Source of the DNA: Gammaproteobacteria bacterium
GTDB lineage: Bacteria; Pseudomonadota; Gammaproteobacteria; UBA9214
Direction: 5' to 3'
DNA length: 8,929 nt
NCBI GenBank assembly: GCA_003454335.1
Contig: DMKK01000289.1
Span: forward strand, 6,468-15,396
The notes under the pieces were generated by a model. That model made no database searches and was not told the origin of the DNA. It saw nothing but the letters and a program-made list of their open reading frames with translations. Below, in pieces: positions 1 through 6,339 of the stretch; positions within the stretch are counted from its first letter, which is position 1, and each line of letters starts with the position of its first letter. The translations under genes were made by a program, and so were the position numbers.

Positions 1-558
1 CGTGCTGAACTGTACGTATTGCTGGGTACCTTGCTGTCCGGCCCGCCGGATGAATCCATTCTTGAATTGCTACAGGATATCGATGCCGGCGCGCCGGATG
101 CGAGCCCTATGACGGCAACCTGGCAGGCGCTGCAGGCCGCTGCCCGGGAGACGGATCCCGAGCAGTTGGCCGATGAATATTTCAATTTATTCATAGGGTT
201 GGGCCGTGGCGAGCTGGTTCCCTATGCCTCTTTCTATATCCATGGTTTTCTTATGGAAAAAGTGCTAGCCTCGCTGAGAAACGAGCTGCACAAGCTCGGT
301 TTTGAATTGCAGGAGGGTATTTCAGAGCCGGAAGACCACGTGGCTGCCCTGTGTGAAACCATGGGGATGATAATTTCAGAATCTGGTCTATCCTTGGAGG
401 AACAGTCGGCATTTTTCCAGGCCTACATTGCGAGCTGGATGGTGACATTCTTTACAGAGCTCGGCGAGGCGCAGTCGGCCGACTTTTATCAGGCCGTCGC
501 GCGGCTGGGGCAACAGTTTCTGGAAATTGAATCGCAGTATCTTTCCATGCAAGTGTAA
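1..558 (+). CDS. TorD/DmsD-family chaperone for formate dehydrogenase (5' partial)
   Basis: Cytoplasmic chaperone of the TorD/DmsD/NarJ type, which binds the twin-arginine signal peptide of a molybdoenzyme and holds back export until the cofactor is inserted. The reading frame is open from base 1 with no start in view, so the N-terminus lies outside the window; 185 codons are visible, and family members are usually around 200 residues. Two family landmarks are clear. The first is the EYxxLFxGxxRGELxPYxSxY block (about bases 175-240). The second is an EPEDH motif (bases 325-339) followed by a helix with ETM. The protein is all-helical in character, with no signal or membrane segment. The next two genes encode proteins with twin-arginine signals, and the large FdhA is the likely client. 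Family assignment is firm; the client is inferred from position. Confidence 0.88.
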   Translation, partial: RAELYVLLGTLLSGPPDESILELLQDIDAGAPDASPMTATWQALQAAARETDPEQLADEYFNLFIGLGRGELVPYASFYIHGFLMEKVLASLRNELHKLGFELQEGISEPEDHVAALCETMGMIISESGLSLEEQSAFFQAYIASWMVTFFTELGEAQSADFYQAVARLGQQFLEIESQYLSMQV

Positions 559-578
559 GTGCCATGCAAATGTAAGCG
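545..578 (+). repeat. Imperfect 17-base tandem duplication over the chaperone stop codon
   Basis: Bases 545-561 and 562-578 match at 15 of 17 positions (CCATGCAAGTGTAAGTG against CCATGCAAATGTAAGCG). The first copy contains the TAA that ends the chaperone gene (556-558), and the second lies entirely downstream. This looks like a small local duplication. Whether it has a role is unknown. Confidence 0.8.
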
Positions 579-606
579 GATAAAAAATTTCCGGTCGGAG
601 GAAGTT

Positions 607-846
607 ATGAAAAAGGATAAGACGCGTTTTACGGCAGACCGCAGGATGTTTCTCAAAGGCGCCGCCGTTGCCGGTGGGGCCGCCACACTCACTGCCGTAT
701 CAGCAACCGGTCTGGTCGAACCTGACACTGAATCAGCCGCTGAATCAGACCTTGGGACAGCACCTGTAGCGGCTGACAAGACCGTTTCAAAGGGATATCA
801 CGAAACCCGGCACATCAAGGATTATTATCGGATACTCAGATCCTGA
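607..846 (+). CDS. Small twin-arginine-signal protein of formate dehydrogenase operons
   Basis: A 79-residue protein of unknown function that matches my memory of the 'formate dehydrogenase region TAT target' family (TIGR02811). The start at 607 is preceded by GGAGGA (597-602), which favours it over the upstream in-frame GTG at 559. Residues 11-17 (DRRMFLK, Arg12-Arg13) form a Tat motif, followed by a weakly hydrophobic Ala/Gly-rich segment to about residue 36 and then an acidic Ala/Ser/Glu linker. The C-terminal GYHETRHIKDYYR block is the conserved signature of the family. There are no cysteines, so it carries no iron-sulfur cluster. It sits between the chaperone gene and fdhA, 48 bases after the first and 78 before the second. 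It may be exported with FdhA, stay as a membrane-anchored accessory, or take part in Tat quality control; the sequence does not decide between these. Confidence 0.85.
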   Translation: MKKDKTRFTADRRMFLKGAAVAGGAATLTAVSATGLVEPDTESAAESDLGTAPVAADKTVSKGYHETRHIKDYYRILRS

Positions 847-855
847 TCCGGGTAG

Positions 856-874
856 GCCTGCCTTTTCGGCAGGC
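856..874 (+). other. Intercistronic hairpin before fdhA
   Basis: GCCTGCC (856-862) pairs perfectly with GGCAGGC (868-874) around a five-base TTTTC loop. No T-run follows, so this is not a normal intrinsic terminator. It lies 10 bases after the small Tat gene and about 40 bases before the fdhA ribosome binding site. It could act as an RNA stability or processing element that sets different levels for the small upstream genes and the large enzyme genes. Confidence 0.6.
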
Positions 875-924
875 AGGGGAGAAGTGCTGGAACAGCGTAA
901 GTTGAAGATTTCCGGAGGCTGGAT

Positions 925-3813
925 ATGAAGCTGGTCAAGAAACAGGATACTGATGCATCAAGCGTACGTGCCGCCCTGCTCGGCGGGACCGTCGATCGCC
1001 GCACTTTTCTGAAACGTTCCGGCATTACCGCAGGCGGTATCGCTGCTGCCGGAACGCTGTCCATGTCGATGATGAAAAAGGCTGCCGCCACGGAACGTAC
1101 TGCGACGGACGAAGGCAATCCTGCCCAGATACGCACCATCTGTACCCACTGCTCGGTCGGCTGCGGCATCTACGCAGAAGTCGAAAACGGTGTGTGGACC
1201 GGCCAGGAACCGGCCTTCGACCATCCCTTCAATCGCGGTGCACATTGTGCCAAGGGTGCCTCGGTCAGGGAGCACGGGCATGGCGAACGCCGGCTGAAAT
1301 ACCCGACCAAGCTGGTAAACGGTAAATGGACGAAGGTCTCCTGGGAGCAGGCCATCAACGAGATCGGTGACCAGATGTTGTCCATCCGTGAACAGTCCGG
1401 TCCGGATTCTGTCTACTGGCTGGGTTCTGCCAAGCACAACAACGAACAGGCCTATTTGTTCAGCAAGTTTGCCGCCCTGGCCGGTACCAACAACATGGAC
1501 CACCAGGCGCGTATCTGCCACTCCACCACGGTTGCCGGGGTGGCGAATACCTGGGGTTATGGTGCCATGACCAACTCCTACAACGATATTCATAATAGCC
1601 AGGCAATCCTGATCATCGGCGGCAATCCTGCCGAGGCACACCCGGTATCACTACAGCACCTGTTCCGGGCCACGGAACGCAACAAGGCGCCGCTGATTGT
1701 GATTGATCCGCGCTTTACCCGTACTGCGGCACACGCCAATCAGTACATGCGCATTCGTCCGGGTACGGACGTGCCGGTGGTCTGGGGCATGCTCTGGCAT
1801 ATTTTCGAGAACGGCTGGGAAGACAAGGAATTCATCAGGCAGCGTGTCTACGGTATGGACGAGATTCGTGCCGAAGTCGCCAAGTGGACACCGGATGAAG
1901 TCGAGCGGGTTTCCGGGGTGCCGGAAGAGACTATCAAGCGCGCTGCGCAAACCATGGCGGAGCATCGTCCGGGTACGCTGATCTGGTGCATGGGCGGTAC
2001 CCAGCACACGGTCGGTAACAACAATACCCGCGCGTACTGCATCTTTCAGCTGGCGCTCGGCAATATGGGTGTCAGCGGTGGTGGTACCAACATCTTTCGC
2101 GGTCACGACAACGTACAGGGCGCGACCGATTTTGGCGTACTGAGTCATACGCTGCCCGGTTACTACGGTCTGTCGGAAGGTGCATGGAAGCACTGGGCGA
2201 AGGTGTGGGACGTGGACTATGAATGGCTGTCGAGTCAGTTTGACCAGGGCAGTTATGAAGAGTCCAAGGGAAAACCGGCCAGGCCCATGAACACCAAGGG
2301 TATCCCGGTGTCGCGCTGGATCGACGGCGTGCTGGAAGACAAGGCCAACATCGCCCAGAAAGACAATGTGCGTGCCATGGTGTTCTGGGGGCATGCGCCC
2401 AACAGCCAGACGCGCGGCACCCAGATGAAAGAGGCGATGGAAAAACTGGACCTGATGGTGATCATCGATCCCTATCCAACCGCCAGTGCCGTGATGCAGG
2501 ATCGCACCGACGGGGTCTACCTGTTGCCGGCGGCGACCCAGTTCGAGACCTATGGGTCGGTCACCGCCTCCAACCGTTCATTGCAATGGCGTGACCAGGT
2601 GATTGATCCCCTGTTCGAGTCATTGCCTGATCACACCATTATGTTCAAGTTCGCCAAAAAGCTGGGGTTTGCCGACGAGTTGTGCAAAAACATCCAGGTG
2701 ACCAATGATGAGCCCCTGATTGAAGACATTACCCGTGAATTCAACAAGGGTATGTGGACCATCGGTTATACCGGTCAGAGCCCGGAACGTCTGAAAGAAC
2801 ACCAGCAAAACTGGCACACCTTCGACTACACCACGCTGGAGGCCAAGGGTGGTCCGGCCAATGGTGATGCTTATGGTTTGCCCTGGCCCTGCTGGGGAAC
2901 CGCCGAAATGCGCCACCCGGGCAGTCCCAATCTGTATGACACCAGTAAACCGGTGGCGAAGGGTGGCCTGAATTTTCGGGCGCGCTTCGGGGTGGAACGC
3001 GATGGCGTCAACCTGCTTGCCGAGGGTTCCTGGAGCAAGGGGGCCGAGATCAAGGACGGTTACCCGGAATTCACGGCTGATATCCTGAAGAAGCTCGGCT
3101 GGTGGGATGACCTGAGCGACGCTGAAAAGGCGCTTGCCGATGGCAAGAACTGGAAGACCGACCTGTCCGGTGGCATTCAGCGTGTGGCCATCAAACATGG
3201 CTGTGCGCCGTTCGGTAATGCCAAGGCACGTGCCGTGGTCTGGACCTTTCCGGACCAGGTGCCGATTCATCGGGAACCCCTGTATACCTCGCGGCGTGAC
3301 CTGGTGGAGAAGTACCCTACCTACGCCGATCGCAAGAATTTTTACCGCCTGCCAACGCGTTATGAATCCATCCAGGAGAAGGATTACACCGGTGACTACC
3401 CGCTGATCATGACCAGCGGACGGCTGGTGGAGTATGAAGGCGGTGGTGACGAAACCCGTTCAAACCCCTGGCTGGCCGAGTTGCAGCAGCACATGTTTGC
3501 CGAGATCAATATCGTTGATGCCAACAATAACAACATCAAGGATGGCCAGCAGATGTGGCTGGAAGGGCCGGAAGGCGGTCGGATAAAGATTATGGCAAAG
3601 GTCACTCAGGAGGGTGTTGCACCCGGTGTGGTGTGGATGCCGTTTCACTTTGCGGGACACTTCGAGGGCAAGGACCTCAGGGACAAATATCCAAAAGGCA
3701 GCGATCCCTACGTGCTGGGAGAGGCCGCCAATACCGCAATGACCTACGGATATGATTCCGTTACCCAGATGCAGGAAACCAAGTGTTCCCTGTGCCGCAT
3801 CACCCCCGCTTGA
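925..3813 (+). CDS. fdhA: Formate dehydrogenase, catalytic (alpha) subunit, Cys-type, Tat-exported
   Basis: Catalytic subunit that oxidises formate to CO2 at a Mo- or W-bis(pyranopterin guanine dinucleotide) centre, probably in the periplasm. It has 962 residues, like other membrane-bound FDH alpha subunits. The start at 925 has GGAGG six bases upstream (914-918). A twin-arginine motif DRRTFLK (Arg25-Arg26) and an Ala/Gly hydrophobic stretch form the signal. Cys73, Cys76, Cys80 and Cys108 bind a [4Fe-4S] cluster, and Lys110 fits the lysine between cluster and pterin. Cys198-His199 in DHQARICHS replaces the Sec-His pair of E. coli FdnG; its codon is TGC (1516-1518) and there is no in-frame TGA. 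Arg392 in FRGHDNVQGATD matches the active-site arginine of FdnG. The C-terminal dinucleotide-binding domain spans roughly residues 820-945. The end carries an unexplained Cys954-x2-Cys957. It is followed 14 bases later by fdhB. The metal cannot be read from the sequence, but the nearby tupA favours tungsten. Confidence 0.96.
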   Translation: MKLVKKQDTDASSVRAALLGGTVDRRTFLKRSGITAGGIAAAGTLSMSMMKKAAATERTATDEGNPAQIRTICTHCSVGCGIYAEVENGVWTGQEPAFDHPFNRGAHCAKGASVREHGHGERRLKYPTKLVNGKWTKVSWEQAINEIGDQMLSIREQSGPDSVYWLGSAKHNNEQAYLFSKFAALAGTNNMDHQARICHSTTVAGVANTWGYGAMTNSYNDIHNSQAILIIGGNPAEAHPVSLQHLFRATERNKAPLIVIDPRFTRTAAHANQYMRIRPGTDVPVVWGMLWHIFENGWEDKEFIRQRVYGMDEIRAEVAKWTPDEVERVSGVPEETIKRAAQTMAEHRPGTLIWCMGGTQHTVGNNNTRAYCIFQLALGNMGVSGGGTNIFRGHDNVQGATDFGVLSHTLPGYYGLSEGAWKHWAKVWDVDYEWLSSQFDQGSYEESKGKPARPMNTKGIPVSRWIDGVLEDKANIAQKDNVRAMVFWGHAPNSQTRGTQMKEAMEKLDLMVIIDPYPTASAVMQDRTDGVYLLPAATQFETYGSVTASNRSLQWRDQVIDPLFESLPDHTIMFKFAKKLGFADELCKNIQVTNDEPLIEDITREFNKGMWTIGYTGQSPERLKEHQQNWHTFDYTTLEAKGGPANGDAYGLPWPCWGTAEMRHPGSPNLYDTSKPVAKGGLNFRARFGVERDGVNLLAEGSWSKGAEIKDGYPEFTADILKKLGWWDDLSDAEKALADGKNWKTDLSGGIQRVAIKHGCAPFGNAKARAVVWTFPDQVPIHREPLYTSRRDLVEKYPTYADRKNFYRLPTRYESIQEKDYTGDYPLIMTSGRLVEYEGGGDETRSNPWLAELQQHMFAEINIVDANNNNIKDGQQMWLEGPEGGRIKIMAKVTQEGVAPGVVWMPFHFAGHFEGKDLRDKYPKGSDPYVLGEAANTAMTYGYDSVTQMQETKCSLCRITPA

Positions 3814-3827
3814 GAGGAGATTGAATC

Positions 3828-4463
3828 ATGGCCCGAATGAAGTTTCTCTGTGATGCGCAACGCTGTATTGAATGCAACGCCTGTGTGACGGCCTGCAAAA
3901 ATGAAAATGAGGTTCCCTGGGGTGTCAATCGTCGCCGTGTGGTGACCATTAATGATGGCTCGCCCGGTGAGCGTTCCATGTCGGTAGCCTGCATGCATTG
4001 TTCGGATGCACCCTGTGCGGCGGTGTGTCCGGTGGATTGTTTTTATACCACGGACGATGGCGTGGTACTGCACGACAAGGATATCTGTATTGGTTGCGGT
4101 TACTGCTTTTATGCCTGTCCGTTTGGCGCGCCACAGTTTCCCAAGAGCGAAGCCTTTGGTTCGCGCGGCAAGATGGATAAATGCACTTTCTGCGGCGGCG
4201 GACCGGAAGCGGACAATTCACCGGAGGAGTATGCGAAGTACGGCAGTAACCGGCTGGCTGAGGGCAAGTTACCGTTGTGTGCCGAGATGTGTGCGACGCG
4301 TTCCCTGATTGCCGGAGATGGCGACACGGTCTCCGAAATCTTCCGCGAACGTGTGACCTGGCGTGGTGCTTCCGGTCTCACCTGGGGCTGGGGGGTTGCC
4401 TATGGCAAGAAAGGTATACGCCGCGGTCATGATGTCGAGGGCAAGGCTACGGGTGGTGATTGA
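3828..4463 (+). CDS. fdhB: Formate dehydrogenase, iron-sulfur (beta) subunit
   Basis: Electron-transfer subunit of 211 residues that carries electrons from FdhA to the membrane cytochrome FdhC. Sixteen cysteines are arranged for four [4Fe-4S] clusters: Cys13/16/19/23, Cys55/58/63/67, Cys87/90/93/97, and Cys119/122/151/155. This is the DmsB/FdnH ferredoxin pattern. Cys8 and Cys71 are extra. Unlike E. coli FdnH there is no C-terminal membrane helix; the protein ends in a short Gly/Arg-rich tail, so it must dock on FdhC through protein contacts alone. It has no signal of its own and is presumably exported folded with FdhA by Tat. The start at 3828 is preceded by GAGGAG (3814-3819), which begins at the last base of the fdhA stop region, so the two genes are closely coupled. 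Confidence 0.95.
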   Translation: MARMKFLCDAQRCIECNACVTACKNENEVPWGVNRRRVVTINDGSPGERSMSVACMHCSDAPCAAVCPVDCFYTTDDGVVLHDKDICIGCGYCFYACPFGAPQFPKSEAFGSRGKMDKCTFCGGGPEADNSPEEYAKYGSNRLAEGKLPLCAEMCATRSLIAGDGDTVSEIFRERVTWRGASGLTWGWGVAYGKKGIRRGHDVEGKATGGD

Positions 4464-4497
4464 GTCATCGGCGGTATCTGGAGAAGGACAGGTCGCA

Positions 4498-5562
4498 ATG
4501 GCTGCCCATAAGAAAACAGGCGCACGGCATCACCGCATAATTGTCTGGTCGTTGCTGTCACTGGTTGGCTTGACGCTGTTGCTGCCGTTGATTCCCTATG
4601 CCGTTGCCTATGTGAATCCTGAAACGGGCGGTGTGCCGAATCCGGGCGCGGATCTCTGGCGTGCTGTGCGTGAGGCAGATGTGGGTACGACCCAGGTGCA
4701 GGGTGTTGATACCGGTGTTTTGATCAATGCAAACGGTGAGCGCTGGCGTCACTTTCGTATGAATCAGTTGATACCTATTGGCGCCATGCTGATGGGCAGC
4801 GTGCTGGCGCTGATTGTGTTGTTCTATCTGGTGCGTGGTCCGTTGCGTATACAGGGTGGGCCAAGTGGCAAGAAAATTCAGCGCTTCAGCGTATTCGAGC
4901 GAATCACTCACTGGTTTACCGTCAGCCTGTTCTGGTTGCTGGCTCTCACCGGGCTGATACTGCTGTATGGCCGCTTCGTGTTGATCCCGGTGCTGGGGCC
5001 GGAGGGGTTTGGCTTGACCGCCTCGGCCTGCAAGGAGGCACACAACCTGTTCGGTCCGATGTTCCTGGTTGCGATTCTGATGATGTTCGTGACTTTCGTG
5101 AAGGACAATATATATGCACGCGGAGACCTGAACTGGCTGTTGAAAGGCGGCGGCATGCTGGGTGGCGGGCATGTCAGTGCCGGACGTTTTAATGCGGGCG
5201 AGAAAATCTGGTTCTGGATTGCTGTGCTGGGCGGTTTGGTGCTATCGGCATCCGGTCTGGTGCTGGATTTTGCAGTATTCGGACAGGGTCGCGCGGTGAT
5301 GGAAATTTCCCATGTCCTGCACGGTATTGCGGCACTGGTTGTGATCACGGTGTCATTCGGTCATGTCTATCTGGGGACCGCTGGTGTTGAAGGTACGATC
5401 GGTAGCATGACAAACGGTTATGTCGATGAGGCCTGGGCAAAAACACATCACGATCGCTGGTATGCCGAAGTCAAGGCGGCCGCGGGTAAGACAGAGGAGG
5501 CTGGATCGGTTGGTGGCGGGGCGACTGCATCGAGTGTAGTCAGTCCGGTGCGTGATGGGTGA
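4498..5562 (+). CDS. fdhC: Formate dehydrogenase, cytochrome b (gamma) subunit
   Basis: Membrane subunit that anchors FdhAB and passes electrons through two b haems to quinone. The start at 4498 gives 354 residues and has GGAGAAGGA nine bases upstream (4480-4488). The frame stays open back to 4363, but that would overlap fdhB by about 100 bases without need. Hydrophobic segments lie at about residues 14-38, 92-112, 140-163, 184-201, 237-259 and 275-293. The last four form the FdnI-like core, with candidate haem ligands His138, His182, His272, His275 and His289 in RITHWFT, KEAHNLFGP and ISHVLHG...FGHVYLG. The first segment and the loop of about 50 residues after it are absent from the shorter E. 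coli FdnI but common in gamma subunits of this operon type. The last 30 residues are Ala/Gly/Ser-rich and probably disordered. Confidence 0.93.
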   Translation: MAAHKKTGARHHRIIVWSLLSLVGLTLLLPLIPYAVAYVNPETGGVPNPGADLWRAVREADVGTTQVQGVDTGVLINANGERWRHFRMNQLIPIGAMLMGSVLALIVLFYLVRGPLRIQGGPSGKKIQRFSVFERITHWFTVSLFWLLALTGLILLYGRFVLIPVLGPEGFGLTASACKEAHNLFGPMFLVAILMMFVTFVKDNIYARGDLNWLLKGGGMLGGGHVSAGRFNAGEKIWFWIAVLGGLVLSASGLVLDFAVFGQGRAVMEISHVLHGIAALVVITVSFGHVYLGTAGVEGTIGSMTNGYVDEAWAKTHHDRWYAEVKAAAGKTEEAGSVGGGATASSVVSPVRDG

Positions 5563-5583
5563 GAACACAGGAGTAAGGCAATC

Positions 5584-5607
5584 ATGTTCCACTGGCGTAA
5601 GACATAG
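5584..5607 (+). CDS. Possible seven-residue leader ORF in the fdhC-downstream gap
   Basis: ATG at 5584 opens a seven-codon frame (MFHWRKT) ending in TAG at 5605-5607. It has a plausible ribosome binding site, AGGAG at 5569-5573, and begins 21 bases after the fdhC stop. The hairpin at 5612-5631 starts five bases after its stop. It could be a translated leader acting on the downstream genes, the stub of a start region split by an inserted repeat, or chance. Tiny frames like this are common by chance, so confidence is low. Confidence 0.25.
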   Translation: MFHWRKT

Positions 5608-5611
5608 CGTT

Positions 5612-5631
5612 CCTTCTCCCATCGGGAGAGG
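5612..5631 (+). repeat. Strong hairpin, possibly a dispersed repeat or attenuator
   Basis: CCTTCTCCC (5612-5620) pairs with GGGAGAGGG (about 5624-5632) around the loop ATC: nine base pairs with one G-U. A T-rich stretch (TTGTTTT, about 5638-5644) follows after a short spacer, so read-through transcripts could be partly stopped or trimmed here. The CTCCC...GGGAG core resembles dispersed palindromic repeats seen in many proteobacterial genomes. It sits between fdhC and the NarI-like gene and may separate expression of the two modules. Confidence 0.55.
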
Positions 5632-5672
5632 GGAATGTTGTTTTCAGATGCAGTTAGTAAAAAGGACGCACC

Positions 5673-6311
5673 ATGTTTGCACAACTTGTAGACGGAATAT
5701 TTTGGAACATAGCACTATGGGTGTTCGGCATTGGCGTGTTGTGGCGCATCCTGTCGATCTTCCGGGTCCGTAACAAAGTGGATTATTCAGTGCCGCGTGG
5801 TTCAGGTCTGGCCGGCGCGATTGGGGCCAACCTGCGGCGTTTCATCCCGCGTCGTGAAATGATTTCGCGTACCCGGCTGCAGGTGGTTGCCGGCTACCTG
5901 TTTCACCTTGGCCTGTTTGCGCTGCTGGTCTTCGCGGCGCCGCACGTATTGTTCATCGAGGCACAGACCGGACTGAACTGGACGCCGATGCCGTACTGGG
6001 CGTTCATTGTTTCGGCGCAGCTTGCCTTCATCGGCCTGATGCTATTGTGGTTCCATCGCGTCATGCACCCGGTGACAAGATTGATTTCGGATGCCGATGA
6101 TCATATTGCAGCCATCCTGACATTCGTAGTGATGCTCACCGGTTGCATGGCACTGATCGAGGGATTTGACGGCCTGCGGGTATTACACCGCTTTATGGTT
6201 GAGCTGTGGCTGGTGTACTTCCCGTTCAGCCGGTTGATGCATGCTTTCATGTTTATCCCCAGCCGTGCCTTTACGGGAGCCTGGTTTGGCCGCCGCGGGG
6301 TGAAGGCATGA
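5673..6311 (+). CDS. NarI/DsrM-like membrane cytochrome b
   Basis: A 212-residue integral membrane protein of the NarI (nitrate reductase gamma)/DsrM type. Such proteins bind b haems and exchange electrons between quinol and a cytoplasmic partner. Hydrophobic segments lie at about residues 9-30, 70-95, 108-128, 145-165 and 172-195, giving the five helices expected of NarI. His78 and His91 lie in the second segment, and His172 and His190 in the last are 18 residues apart, the same spacing as the NarI haem ligands His187 and His205. The arginine-rich loop 55-68 suggests a cytoplasmic face. AAGGA (5662-5666) precedes the start. No nitrate reductase alpha or beta gene is present. The partner is the HdrD-like gene that begins 28 bases downstream, as in DsrMK and HdrED pairs. 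Its substrate is unknown. Confidence 0.8.
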   Translation: MFAQLVDGIFWNIALWVFGIGVLWRILSIFRVRNKVDYSVPRGSGLAGAIGANLRRFIPRREMISRTRLQVVAGYLFHLGLFALLVFAAPHVLFIEAQTGLNWTPMPYWAFIVSAQLAFIGLMLLWFHRVMHPVTRLISDADDHIAAILTFVVMLTGCMALIEGFDGLRVLHRFMVELWLVYFPFSRLMHAFMFIPSRAFTGAWFGRRGVKA

Positions 6312-6339
6312 TCTATTCGGCCAACGGGAGAGCAAGCTG

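Noticed and set aside
1516..1518. Selenocysteine at the FdhA metal ligand
   Set aside because: The codon is TGC, and no in-frame TGA occurs anywhere in fdhA, so no selenocysteine insertion is needed.
958..3270. Long minus-strand open frames of 216-247 codons opposite fdhA
   Set aside because: They lie wholly inside a strongly conserved enzyme gene, show no family motifs, and are the usual by-product of GC-biased codon use on the other strand.
4363..4497. Upstream in-frame extension of fdhC to the ATG at 4363
   Set aside because: It would overlap fdhB by 101 bases, its residues do not look like a membrane N-terminus, and the ATG at 4498 has its own good ribosome binding site.
5673..6311. Reading the membrane gene as a true nitrate reductase gamma subunit
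   Set aside because: No narG, narH or narJ is near it, and the next gene is an HdrD-like protein, which points to a DsrMK/HdrED-style pair.
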